A stretch of DNA of 64,000 nt from Photorhabdus sp. CRCIA-P01. Lineage in GTDB: Bacteria > Pseudomonadota > Gammaproteobacteria > Enterobacterales > Enterobacteriaceae. The DNA is taken from NCBI RefSeq assembly GCF_003545805.1, contig NZ_NMQR01000013.1:1-64000 (forward strand), given 5' to 3'. Below the pieces are notes generated by a model that was not told the DNA's origin, did no database searches, and was given only the letters and a program-made list of their open reading frames with translations. This document shows, in pieces, positions 49,437 through 58,441 of this stretch (positions within the stretch are counted from its first letter, which is position 1; each line of letters starts with the position of its first letter). Both the position numbers and the translations under genes were made by a program.

Positions 49437-49603
49437 ATAATGCTAAAGATTGTTTACCAGAGCGTTACCGTGAACATTCATTAGCAGGCCAATATATTGG
49501 CTACCTTGAATGCCACGGAGCGCCAGATATTTTGCTTATTTATCAGCGCACAAATACTGAATTGAAACTATATTGAATAGGTAGTCGTTCAGATTTATTC
49601 TGA
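49430..49603 (+). pseudogene. Truncated, stop-interrupted YafQ-type toxin
   Basis: The frame from the ATG at 49430 reads LPERYREHSLAGQYIGY, then LECHGAPDILLIYQRT, matching the second half of YafQ. The first 35-40 residues of the toxin are absent. A TGA at 49574-49576 interrupts the end, after which the same frame gives IGSRSDLF, the family C-terminus. Catalytic-type residues corresponding to H50, H63 and D67 of E. coli YafQ remain; W68 is Ile and H87 is Arg. The toxin is therefore dead by three routes. Confidence 0.8.
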
Positions 49604-49645
49604 ATTTTACTTCTTTTAAGGAATCAAACAATGTAGACATATACC

Positions 49646-50665
49646 TTAATTAGAGCGAAAACCATTGGGGTTATTCTTTTGCCAGTTCCAGCTATCGCGC
49701 ATCATATCGTCAATATTACGTGTTGCTTGCCAGCCAAGGATATTGTGAGCTCTGGACGGATCAGACCAACATTCAGCAATATCCCCAGGACGCCTATCTG
49801 TAATTTTATATGGAATATCTTTACCTGATGCCTTTTCAAAAGCATAAAGTAGTTCAAGTACAGAATAGCCAGCACCTGTTCCTAAATTGAAAACTTCATA
49901 AGATTGTTGTTTATCCAGATAGTCAATAGCGGCAATATGGCCTTCAGCCAAATCCATTACGTGAATATAATCACGAACACCGGTACCGTCTTTGGTTGGA
50001 TAATCGTTGCCATAAATTGATAAACATTCCAGACGACCAATAGCAACCTGAGTGATATAAGGTAATAGGTTATTGGGAATACCGTTAGGGTCTTCGCCAA
50101 TCATACCTGATGGGTGTGCACCAACAGGGTTGAAATATCTCAGGCTGGTGATTTTGAAACTTGATTCGGCAGCGGCAAAATCTTTTAGAATTTGCTCAAC
50201 CATCAGTTTAGAAGTGCCATAAGGGTTGGTGGTGCCGCCTACTTTCGCATTTTCAGTTAGAGGTACAAATTCAGGATCACCATAAACCGTTGCAGATGAA
50301 CTGAAAATCAGTTGATGTACGCCATTGGCACGCATGGCCTGCAACAGAACTAGGGTACCAGTGACATTGTTTTGATAATACTCAAGTGGCTTTCTGGTAG
50401 ATTCACCAACTGCTTTTAAACCTGCGAAATGAATAACTGTGCCTATTTTGTTTTCTTGGAAGATTTTATTCAGTAAATTTAGATCAAGTACATCACCTTG
50501 ATAAAACTTCACTGATTTGCCAGTAAGTTTTTCAACTCTACGAAGAGATTCAGGTGATGAATTGCAGAGATTATCAATAACAACAACATCAGCTCCTCTT
50601 TCCAGAAGAGCTAATACTGTATGTGAGCCGATATAGCCGGCTCCGCCGGTGATTAGGATTGACAT
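49646..50665 (-). CDS. galE: UDP-glucose 4-epimerase
   Basis: GalE interconverts UDP-glucose and UDP-galactose for galactose-containing polysaccharide. The 339-aa short-chain dehydrogenase-like enzyme has the NAD motif [20 protein letters not shown], and the catalytic [19 protein letters not shown] in the substrate domain is also typical. It stands at the edge of the surface-polysaccharide region, away from gal catabolic genes, so it more likely supplies LPS synthesis. Confidence 0.95.
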   Translation of the reverse strand: MSILITGGAGYIGSHTVLALLERGADVVVIDNLCNSSPESLRRVEKLTGKSVKFYQGDVLDLNLLNKIFQENKIGTVIHFAGLKAVGESTRKPLEYYQNNVTGTLVLLQAMRANGVHQLIFSSSATVYGDPEFVPLTENAKVGGTTNPYGTSKLMVEQILKDFAAAESSFKITSLRYFNPVGAHPSGMIGEDPNGIPNNLLPYITQVAIGRLECLSIYGNDYPTKDGTGVRDYIHVMDLAEGHIAAIDYLDKQQSYEVFNLGTGAGYSVLELLYAFEKASGKDIPYKITDRRPGDIAECWSDPSRAHNILGWQATRNIDDMMRDSWNWQKNNPNGFRSN

Positions 50666-50896
50666 AAGTAGGGTAAAAGATTAGGAGTGCACTATTTAAT
50701 GTAAGTTTTCTAGGTACCTATTTATAACACTTTCTATGTTAAAAATCTTCATTTGTAAATTTTTTCTTTTCTACTCTCATGTTTTTCTTTACTCCAGGAT
50801 TTAGTATTAAATATTCAACAGATTCTTTTAATACTAATGAGTTTTTTATAAGTATAAGTAATCCTTTATAACTTATAGTATTAAGTGAAAATAGTT

Positions 50897-52009
50897 CTAC
50901 TTCATCTTACTAATCAACCTTCGTGATATTGCTATAAATGGTTTCTCTATTAATAAGTGGGTTAGGTACGATATAAAAATGATTATCAATCCAGTAAAGA
51001 AAAATTTCGAGAATCCGCTAATTTTCCGGAAAAAATGTAACTCGGAAAGCAACCGAAACAAAATAAACTGAGTTAGGTAAACTGAGTACGAAATATTTCC
51101 AAGCATATTCATGAATTCGCACTTATCGATACCAAAGGTTTTTTCGTACAGTACAAAGGTTGATACCATAAGGAAGGAAATTATTCCCCAATTATTGGGT
51201 CCGTGTAGAAGTTTAAATGGTGGCGCAGTACTACCTGATGGAATTAGCCCTCCGGAACAAAGTACGCATACTGATGCTAGGAATATAAATAACAACAAGA
51301 CCTTGATAAGTTCTGAAACAGGCAGCGTTACATGTTTATGAATTAAGTAAGCGAACATACCATAGATGAAGTCAATCATCATTGGCGACGATAACAGAGC
51401 GATGAACGGTCTCTCAATCCCTTCTGGATAGTTCATTGTTCTGTATGCATTTATAGACACCGAACCTGAAAATACTAACTGTAACACGAGCATAGTCGTG
51501 AATATCAGAGTTATTCCAGCTACCACTCGATATTTGCGAGATATAATAATTGCAACTAGAAAGAGTATATAGAACATCACTTCATAACTGAGAGTCCATA
51601 CTGGTGCTAATATATTGTAACCAAAGAACGGTGGGGGTGAGAGGTAGTTGATGTGAAGTGGTAATATCGATTTAATGACGTTATGAAGATTTGGTTCACC
51701 GTAATCAGTTATATTCATTTTAATAGCAAGCATCGAACAGATAGCAACGCAGATAAGTATTAATGGGTAAAGTCTAAAGGATCTGCGGATAATGTATTTT
51801 AACCATCCATGATGTTCATTTTTTTCTGTTGAAAGGCAGATGACGAACCCGCTGATCACAAAGAAAAGATCCACGCCGAAAAAGAATTGACCAAAAAGAA
51901 GATGGCCAATATTTTGTTGTGTATAAACTCCATCAAGTATAGGTGACATGTGAACAAGTAGCACCAGTATGGCAGCCGCACCTCGAAGATATTGAATGGA
52001 TAAGAGCAT
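50897..52009 (-). CDS. Membrane acyltransferase 3 family protein
   Basis: The 370-aa protein has about ten hydrophobic helices and starts IQYLRGAAAILVLLVHM, carrying the conserved Arg and His of acyltransferase-3 (OafA/YrhL) proteins. FFGVDLFFVISGFV follows near residue 42. These enzymes O-acetylate or otherwise acylate surface sugars. Its place between galE and the O-polysaccharide operon suggests it modifies that polymer or the core. The acceptor is unknown. Confidence 0.88.
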   Translation of the reverse strand: MLLSIQYLRGAAAILVLLVHMSPILDGVYTQQNIGHLLFGQFFFGVDLFFVISGFVICLSTEKNEHHGWLKYIIRRSFRLYPLILICVAICSMLAIKMNITDYGEPNLHNVIKSILPLHINYLSPPPFFGYNILAPVWTLSYEVMFYILFLVAIIISRKYRVVAGITLIFTTMLVLQLVFSGSVSINAYRTMNYPEGIERPFIALLSSPMMIDFIYGMFAYLIHKHVTLPVSELIKVLLLFIFLASVCVLCSGGLIPSGSTAPPFKLLHGPNNWGIISFLMVSTFVLYEKTFGIDKCEFMNMLGNISYSVYLTQFILFRLLSELHFFRKISGFSKFFFTGLIIIFISYLTHLLIEKPFIAISRRLISKMK

Positions 52010-52119
52010 TATTAATCCTGTATATATGTATTTAATTGCTCATTGGGTGGCAATGATATATATTTTTTTAGTGATTTGTCGAGAACGTTCAGAATTCTGT
52101 GTCACGTTAAAAATATTAC

Positions 52120-52400
52120 AGCGTCATCACGTTTTCAGTCGCCCGTTAAAATAAATGGCTAACTAGGACAATGTCAAATTCCAACTCTGAATGGGCATTG
52201 TCCATTTTGCCTGTGCATTCATTAGCCCCAGATAAAGCAGCTTCAACAAATTTTTTTCGTTCGGGAAAGCTCCTTTGGTTTTCGTCAGCTTCCTGAACTG
52301 GCGGCGCATTGATTCTATGATTGGTGGTATAAATCACCTTTCTGATACCAGCTGGATAACGAAAATACGCTGACAGATTCACCCACTTTTTGCGTCAAGA
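52120..52400 (-). pseudogene. IS256-family transposase C-terminal remnant
   Basis: The minus strand reads YFRYPAGIRKVIYTTN, then after a frameshift near 52315 IESMRRQFRKLTKTKGAFPN, then LLKLLYLGLMNAQAKW and MPIQSWNLTLS. An amber stop at 52163-52165 interrupts it, followed by LAIYFNGRL. This is the C-terminal part of an IS256-type DDE transposase, including the catalytic Glu in the NxIES segment. The rest of the element is missing, probably displaced by the IS5 copy next to it. Confidence 0.85.
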
Positions 52401-52438
52401 TTGGGTAACCACTGGATACTGCTCTCCTCATTTGGCTT

Positions 52439-53364
52439 CTAGGCTGTGTCCTTCAATTAAATAATCGTCTTAAGAAATAAACGGATACAACCTAATTTCA
52501 CCATAGCTATATAGTTTCTTGCGGTTTTTTCATAACGTGTGCCAATGCGACGATACTCTTTGAGTCGACCAAAACCTCTTTCTACAACATTTCTTCTTCG
52601 ATAGGTTTCATGGTCGAATTTAACCCGTCCATCTGTTCGGGCTTTTTCGTTTGATTTATAGGGAATTATCACTTTTATTCCCTGACGTTTTAACCGGTTG
52701 CGTAATGAGTGGCTGGCGTAACCTTTATCAGCAATCACCGCTTTTGAACGCCGTTTCATAAAACCGTTTTTACGCTGAATACCCAGACCATCCAACAGGC
52801 GTATTGCATATTGACTTTCGTGACATTGACCGGCACTGAGTACCACATTCAATGGGTGTCCTTTTCCATCGACCGCCAGATGGATTTTGGAACCATAACC
52901 ACCCTGAGAGCGACCCAGGCCATGGTCTCCGGTGATATCGGGATGTTTTTTTGGGCGCCCGCCGCACAATGTGCCGCACGAATGTTACTGCCATCCAGTG
53001 ATATGGCGGACCAATCAACTAAATCTTGCTCATCCAGTATTGACAATAACTTATTGAAAATGAGATTAATTATTCCTGATTTTGACCACCGATTAAAGCG
53101 GTTATAGACGGTCCTCCAGGAACCATAACGTTCGGGTAAATCCCGCCAGGGGGCACCGGAACATAGCACCCAAAACATACCGTTGATAACCCGGCGATGT
53201 TCAACATAAGGATGTCCTGCCCGTTGAGAATGTTCAGGGGGCAATAAGGGGAGCAGTAACTCCCATGCTTCATCAGGAAGGTCGTAACGAGCCATAACAT
53301 GTTTTGTCCGAAAGTCAGAGCCAGATGATTATCCTATCTCAATCTATTGCGGGACACAGCCTAG
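52439..53364 (-). mobile_element. IS5-family (IS427-group-like) insertion sequence, complete
   Basis: The 13-bp perfect terminal inverted repeats CTAGGCTGTGTCC (52439-52451) and GGACACAGCCTAG (53352-53364) bracket one transposase split in two overlapping frames. The outer CTAG of each repeat may instead be a 4-base target duplication. The element appears functional. Confidence 0.85.
52457..53295 (-). CDS. IS5-family transposase made by programmed frameshifting
   Basis: The first frame starts MARYDLPDEAWELLLPLLPP at 53295 and the second ends at 52457. They join at a run of seven A (minus strand, 52946-52952), where a -1 slip moves CAA-AAA-AAC into CCA-AAA-AAA. The joined protein of about 279 aa has the IS5 DDE motifs: SLDGSNIRAAH, VIADKGYAS, and VVERGFGRLKEYRRIGTRYE. 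Such slippage is normal in this group, so the gene is not treated as broken. Confidence 0.85.
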
Positions 53365-53399
53365 AATTGGACTATTTAATTAAATTGTATAAGTATTAA

Positions 53400-54464
53400 T
53401 CAGTAAAGGTAAGCATCTAATGTTACAATCTTACCTTTAGGATTCCATTCTATGATATCTACGCCCCGGAAAACTTTTTCATCCAAAGTAAGTTCAAATT
53501 CGATCATTGATTTTGAAGCTTCTGTGAGAATGGATTTTGCTACAAAGGAAAGTTTCTTATGTGAAGAGAAAAGCTGTATCAACATTTCTCGAATACTATC
53601 GTCACCGATTAAATGATTGCCAGGATCAATCAGAGAAGCATTACGATCAAACAGTTCCATCACTTCACGTAATGATTTTTTATCAAATGCTTTAATGTAA
53701 GCTTCAGTTAAGCTACGTATCGGGCCGGTTGTTTTACGATGACTCATTTCAAAGGATTTTACTGCATGAGCATCATAAAAATTATGATAAACGGAATCGG
53801 CCAATGGCCTACACGTTATTTTTTTACCCATCAAAACCAGTTCATTAAGGCAAGAAGAAAGATAAAAGTTACCATCGATAGTACCACCTTTCCTGATAAG
53901 GTTTTTAGCAGCTGAAATGAAGTCATTTGCTTTTTTAAAATAATATAAACCAGCAATCGCATTTCGACTGATTGCGTTTTTTTCTGCGGCTTGCACTACA
54001 TTACCTTCATCATTAATTTTTACAAAAGACCATTTAGGGTGGACAGATTCGAAAGTTAAAACGGCGGAATCTGAATCGCTAGCACGAAAATCATTGACAA
54101 TCTCCTGGAGATTATCATTTATATAGTGGTCAGCAGACGCGATAATCAGCTCAGAATCAAGGTTTAACTCGTCAATTGCCATAAGGCTGCTACATACTGC
54201 CCCCTTTGTAATACCTTGCAATGGAACGATTTTACCTTCTCCATTTGAGATTATATTGATTATGGTTTTGAGACTTAGTTTATTCAGTTTTTCAATTGGA
54301 GCGACATATATAATTTTGTATTTCTCTTGTAGAGACGTAAAAATCTCTTGTGAGTATTCTAATAGTGTTCGGTTTGAAACTTCAGTCAAAAGTTTAGGGT
54401 AGATGAAATCATTTGAGGTTTCATATAAGTTTTTCCCACTCATAGGAATAATAATATTAATCAT
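53400..54464 (-). CDS. Degenerate sugar nucleotidyltransferase fused to an NTF2/SnoaL-like domain
   Basis: Residues 1-235 resemble the nucleotidyltransferase encoded at 61544-62302: both share GIT-K/E-GA-C, PKWSF-x-KIND-x-G, and K-K-x-x-DF. The nucleotide-binding G-x-G-S-R-F loop, intact in the paralogue, reads SGKNLYETSNDF here, so catalysis is doubtful. Residues about 250-354 form a separate domain (EAYIKAFDKKSLREVMELF, then DPGNHLIGDDSIREML and FRGVDIIEWN) of the NTF2/SnoaL type, a cup that binds small ligands. The fusion, 354 aa, is the last gene of the polysaccharide operon and overlaps the HAD gene by 4 bases. Its function is unknown. Confidence 0.65.
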   Translation of the reverse strand: MINIIIPMSGKNLYETSNDFIYPKLLTEVSNRTLLEYSQEIFTSLQEKYKIIYVAPIEKLNKLSLKTIINIISNGEGKIVPLQGITKGAVCSSLMAIDELNLDSELIIASADHYINDNLQEIVNDFRASDSDSAVLTFESVHPKWSFVKINDEGNVVQAAEKNAISRNAIAGLYYFKKANDFISAAKNLIRKGGTIDGNFYLSSCLNELVLMGKKITCRPLADSVYHNFYDAHAVKSFEMSHRKTTGPIRSLTEAYIKAFDKKSLREVMELFDRNASLIDPGNHLIGDDSIREMLIQLFSSHKKLSFVAKSILTEASKSMIEFELTLDEKVFRGVDIIEWNPKGKIVTLDAYLY

Positions 54465-55105
54465 TTTTCCACCTCTGGCTTTTCAATCTTATTAATGAAA
54501 TTTTTGATGTTCTCGTAATTTACATCATAAATAGTTTCGACTTCTAACACATTCGCACTGCTAGCTTTTGCTGCTTTTATTCCATTTTCATTATCCTCAA
54601 CAATTACACATTCATGAGGTTTTAAGCCTAATTTCGATATTGCAAGATTATACATTTCTGGGTCGGGTTTGCCTTGTACAACATCCTGGTTAGAAATAAA
54701 GAATTCTAAATAATTTGATAAGTGAGACTTTTCCATCATAACTTCAATGGAAGTTTTTATGGAGTTAGAAGCGACAGCAAGCTTATATCCTTCCTTATGT
54801 AACGAAGCTAACGCAAACTCATGATGAAACATTGGCTTGCAAAGGTTATGAATAATATCCATTGTATATTGCTGTTTCATTTCATTAATAAACCCGTGTA
54901 AAGACGGCGATAATCCCTTGTCTTTACTTAGCATTATCAATTTGTCTCTTGTAGGTAAACCATCATATGTAGTTAAATGTTCTTGCCTTGTTATTTCCAG
55001 GCCAAAGAGACCTAATGCTTTGTTTAAGGCATCATAATGCCAATCCTTGGCATCAATTAGTACTCCATCCATATCGAAAATAACAGCTTTAATTTTTTTA
55101 TTCAT
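54461..55105 (-). CDS. HAD-family sugar/polyol phosphatase or phosphomutase
   Basis: The 214-aa protein has the four HAD motifs of the beta-phosphoglucomutase-like subfamily: VIFDMDGVLIDAKDWHY (nucleophile and acid Asp), AVASNSIKTSIE, the Lys in QGKPDPEMYN, and CVIVEDNENGIKAAKA. A helical cap lies between the first two. In a polysaccharide operon with two nucleotidyltransferase genes it probably dephosphorylates or isomerises a precursor of the activated sugar or polyol. It overlaps both neighbours by four bases. Confidence 0.85.
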   Translation of the reverse strand: MNKKIKAVIFDMDGVLIDAKDWHYDALNKALGLFGLEITRQEHLTTYDGLPTRDKLIMLSKDKGLSPSLHGFINEMKQQYTMDIIHNLCKPMFHHEFALASLHKEGYKLAVASNSIKTSIEVMMEKSHLSNYLEFFISNQDVVQGKPDPEMYNLAISKLGLKPHECVIVEDNENGIKAAKASSANVLEVETIYDVNYENIKNFINKIEKPEVEK

Positions 55106-55740
55106 AAGAAAAACTCCGTTGCATCTTCAGGCAGATCAGTACAAAGAATTAAATTTCGATCACTAATAAGATTGTGGGGGAAAGTTTTATATTTCTTCCA
55201 TGATTCAATGTGGTTTCGATGGTGTAACTCTGGAGAAACTATGCAAACTTTTTTGCCTGAAGATAAAAACTTATTTAATAGATCAGCGGTAACGAGATCT
55301 TGACTAAAGCCGTCGAGCCAAATCCCTTCAGCACGATCATATAAAGAATTTATTGACTCATACTCGCTATATCTAGCGAATGTTGAGAGCCCTAAAGAGA
55401 AATACCCAAGCATATCAGGTATAGACATATCGAAGAAAAAGTAATTTGAAAGATTCTCTTGCTCAAGGATCAATCTCACCTTTTCTTGTAACCCGTCAGC
55501 TTTTACATTTAAAGCTAATGTTCCGTTATTATTACCAATATTTTTTTTATAAATAGAAATAAACTCTTTGAAGGTAATACAATCCGAACTTGCGATATCA
55601 TGACTAATAACTAATTCACCTTTATAATCACGGATATCTGTTTCAGTTCCGAAACCTAGTGAGAAAGAACGTTCGAAAGCGGTTGCAGTATTTTTTTCAC
55701 GTTCAGAAAACCAATAACCACGGTGGGATATAATTTCCAT
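55102..55740 (-). CDS. Glycerophosphodiester phosphodiesterase-like protein
   Basis: The ATG at 55740 follows GGAGATAAGT and gives 212 aa; an earlier in-frame ATG at 55764 lies inside the ABC gene. The N-terminus ISHRGYWFSEREKNTATAF carries the catalytic His-Arg. FGTETDIRDYKGELVISHD carries the Glu-x-Asp metal site and second His of the GDPD TIM barrel. It is cytoplasmic (no signal). The barrel is shorter than usual (about 240 aa). In this operon it may process glycerophosphodiesters for polymer synthesis, an unusual role. Confidence 0.75.
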   Translation of the reverse strand: MEIISHRGYWFSEREKNTATAFERSFSLGFGTETDIRDYKGELVISHDIASSDCITFKEFISIYKKNIGNNNGTLALNVKADGLQEKVRLILEQENLSNYFFFDMSIPDMLGYFSLGLSTFARYSEYESINSLYDRAEGIWLDGFSQDLVTADLLNKFLSSGKKVCIVSPELHHRNHIESWKKYKTFPHNLISDRNLILCTDLPEDATEFFL

Positions 55741-55756
55741 ACTTATCTCCGATTCA

Positions 55757-56479
55757 TCAACCAATTAAACTATCGTAATAATCAAAACCTTCATTGGTTT
55801 TTCCATCAAATGTCTTTTTCCCGTGTTCAAGAATTATAACTTTTTCACATATTGATGAAATTTGGTTTTTATCATGGCTAACAAATACTATTGTTTTACC
55901 CTGTTTTTTTATTTCATTTATTTTATTGATACATTTACTTTGAAAGTTAGCATCGCCAACCGATACAGCTTCATCAATAACAAGAATATCTGAACTGAGA
56001 CTGACACCAATTGAGAATGCTAATCTTAAATACATCCCGGATGAATAGTATTTAACCGGAGTTTCGATGAACTCGCCAATTTCAGAAAATTCAACGATAT
56101 CGTCAAACTTTTGCTTAACCTGCTTCCTACTCATCCCCAAGATCGCACCAGAAAGGTAGATATTTTCATATCCAGATAGATCCTGATGAAACCCTGCTCC
56201 TACCTCGAGAAGACTTGAAAAATTACCACAAATGCATATTTTCCCAGTGGTTGGTAAAATGATCCGTGTCATCAATTTCAGAATAGTTGACTTTCCTGCA
56301 CCATTTTTCCCCATTAGACCAACTGAAGATCCTTCTTCAATATGAAAACTAACATCATCTACAGCGGTAAACTGTTCTCCACGATCAACTCTATTTTTTC
56401 TGAATGAGAATAAATCTTTTAAGGAATCATGATTCCGATGTGTGTCATAGATTTTAGATACTTTGTCGAACCTAATCAT
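55757..56479 (-). CDS. wzt: Polysaccharide ABC exporter, ATPase subunit
   Basis: The 240-aa ATPase has Walker A GKNGAGKST (about residues 56-64), the signature SSGMYLRLAFSIG, and Walker B DILVIDEAVSVGD. It belongs to the Wzt/KpsT group. It lacks the C-terminal carbohydrate-recognition domain that Wzt proteins of about 430 aa use to read chain termini, so export is probably coupled to synthesis, as in capsule (KpsT) systems. It overlaps the permease gene by four bases. Confidence 0.92.
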   Translation of the reverse strand: MIRFDKVSKIYDTHRNHDSLKDLFSFRKNRVDRGEQFTAVDDVSFHIEEGSSVGLMGKNGAGKSTILKLMTRIILPTTGKICICGNFSSLLEVGAGFHQDLSGYENIYLSGAILGMSRKQVKQKFDDIVEFSEIGEFIETPVKYYSSGMYLRLAFSIGVSLSSDILVIDEAVSVGDANFQSKCINKINEIKKQGKTIVFVSHDKNQISSICEKVIILEHGKKTFDGKTNEGFDYYDSLIG

Positions 56480-57291
56480 TCGAGATCTACCACTTTCCTT
56501 TCATTATAGATAAAATACATTCCCCCAAGTACAGCTACCAGAACTGATGCAGTGAAGGTAATTGCGATACTCGGTACATCATTCCCTCCTAAGAACCCAT
56601 AACGCGCTAGCTCAATAATATGAACAAGAGGGTTTATTTGATAATAGAATTGATATTCATCGGGAATAATACTTGCAGTATAGACAATGGGAGAAATATA
56701 AAAAAGAATTTGCATAAAAAGAGGTATAAAATGTCTAAAATCTTTATATCTAACCTTTAAAATAGACATAAAACAACCTAGTCCCCATGCAAAAAGAATG
56801 GTTGTAAATACTGCAACAGGTGTGATTAACAATAGTTTTGTTATATTTATATTAACCTTCAAGTAAATCAAAACCGGAATAAAAAAAACAAAGGCAATAA
56901 TAAAATCGACAACAGCTACAAAGGTACTGGATAAGCCAAAAACTATCCTAGGGAAATAGACCTTTTTAATTAAATGTATATTGTTTATTAGCGAGTCACT
57001 AACAGAACTCATACATGCTGAAAAAAAATTCCAGTATATGATACCTACAACTAGAACAGCTGAATAGGGTGCGGCATATTCTGGTGTAGGGACTCTAACT
57101 AACAAACCAAAAACAACAGCAAATAAAATAAAGTTAGCAAGGGGATTAATGACAGCCCAGAGCCAGCCTAATGATGTTTGTTTATATCGAACAGAGAAAT
57201 CTCTTTTCACCAATTGCAAAATAATATATCTTGAGTCAATTATCTCTCTGAGCGAAGTTTTACTCTTTTTCGAAGATACAATTCTTGGCAT
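56476..57291 (-). CDS. wzm: Polysaccharide ABC exporter, permease subunit
   Basis: The 271-aa protein is an ABC-2 type transporter permease of the Wzm/KpsM group. It has a basic N-terminus, VKRDFSVRYKQTSLGWLWAV before the first helix, and six predicted membrane segments between about residues 50 and 260. With the ATPase it forms the channel carrying undecaprenyl-linked polymer across the inner membrane. Its presence means the operon follows the ABC-dependent, not Wzy-dependent, route. Confidence 0.92.
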   Translation of the reverse strand: MPRIVSSKKSKTSLREIIDSRYIILQLVKRDFSVRYKQTSLGWLWAVINPLANFILFAVVFGLLVRVPTPEYAAPYSAVLVVGIIYWNFFSACMSSVSDSLINNIHLIKKVYFPRIVFGLSSTFVAVVDFIIAFVFFIPVLIYLKVNINITKLLLITPVAVFTTILFAWGLGCFMSILKVRYKDFRHFIPLFMQILFYISPIVYTASIIPDEYQFYYQINPLVHIIELARYGFLGGNDVPSIAITFTASVLVAVLGGMYFIYNERKVVDLE

Positions 57292-57295
57292 TTAC

Positions 57296-58327
57296 CTAGC
57301 CTCTTTTACGGAACATTCTTACAGCGAAATTACGTACAAACGGAATCTGAAGCAGCCATGTCCTGAAAAAAAAATAAAAATACATTAATCGTGTAACAGC
57401 AGCTTTAAAATAAATAGCTTTCCTATTAATTCTAAAATAATTCAAATTATAATAATTATATAGAAACTTCCAATCATTGGTGGTATACACACTGTATCGC
57501 CCTTTACTATTGTAAATGATTTTATGCTTCGGCCAATGGAAATTTAATTCGGCTGCAGAAAATGGAATAAAATTATTCACATAATACTTCTCAGATAATT
57601 GTATTATCTGTTCATTATAGCACCCATTCCCGTTATAAACAGGCGCCCCTCTAACCTTACTAATACATTGAGTCCAGATATATTGTTCCGGTACATATTT
57701 CATTAAAGAATGGAAACAGTTTCGAGAAAAGCTCCCGAAAATTGAGGAATCTGCATATGGGGCATCAAAAAGACTCAGTAGATCGTCTTTATTTCCGGCA
57801 AGGCATATGTCTCCGGGATGAAACAAATATGGTAAATATCCTCTTGCATCTCTGGAAAATAATGAACAATTGACGATATAATTTTTAAAAACTTTATATC
57901 GTGTATCTCTGAATATATTAAATCTACTATTCGAGACTGACCTTAATAATCTTATAATTTGGTCATCATCGAAATAAGAATCAGTTCTTATCTTTATGAC
58001 ATAAAGATTATTACAATGTTGTATTCCAGCTTTTGTTGAAACAATCATTCTGTTAATATTTGATGATACTTTACCATCACTAGATGTTATAGTTCCCGGA
58101 TCTTTATTATAAATGAAACTAATATTATTCTCTTTAGCAAGAAGAGCCAGTTTATTGGATTCATAATCATCTAATTGCCATGTTGATACAATAAGCTCCG
58201 ACGACGGAAATGTTTTCCTCACAGCAAGAATATTACTGATAATTTCTTGATCGACTTTCCCTCCTTTTAATAGGGAACCTTGCATAACGATTGAAACATT
58301 ATTTTTAACTAATTCAGTGCAGCTCAT
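57296..58327 (-). CDS. WavE-family LPS glycosyltransferase-like protein
   Basis: The 343-aa protein begins VSIVMQGSLLKGGKVDQEII and has LIVSTW, VIKIRTDSYFDDDQI, and FHPGDICLAGNKDDLLSLF, the blocks of the WavE lipopolysaccharide-synthesis family. These are GT-A-like proteins of unproven activity. The RTDS-x-F-DDD segment may be the metal-binding DxD. The C-terminal 60 residues are basic and aromatic (membrane association likely). The same family text opens the next gene upstream. Confidence 0.8.
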   Translation of the reverse strand: MSCTELVKNNVSIVMQGSLLKGGKVDQEIISNILAVRKTFPSSELIVSTWQLDDYESNKLALLAKENNISFIYNKDPGTITSSDGKVSSNINRMIVSTKAGIQHCNNLYVIKIRTDSYFDDDQIIRLLRSVSNSRFNIFRDTRYKVFKNYIVNCSLFSRDARGYLPYLFHPGDICLAGNKDDLLSLFDAPYADSSIFGSFSRNCFHSLMKYVPEQYIWTQCISKVRGAPVYNGNGCYNEQIIQLSEKYYVNNFIPFSAAELNFHWPKHKIIYNSKGRYSVYTTNDWKFLYNYYNLNYFRINRKAIYFKAAVTRLMYFYFFFRTWLLQIPFVRNFAVRMFRKRG

Positions 58328-58441
58328 AGTTTATATTTAAATATTCGTTTACCATATAAAATTAGTAAATCCCTATATATGAATATAAATAAAGGGGCGT
58401 TCATTTTGAAAGCGTCTCTTGTATTATAAATAAAGGAATAG

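Noticed and set aside
52457-53295. IS5 transposase as a frameshifted pseudogene
   Set aside because: The two frames meet at an A7 run, the usual programmed slippage site of this group, and all catalytic motifs are intact.
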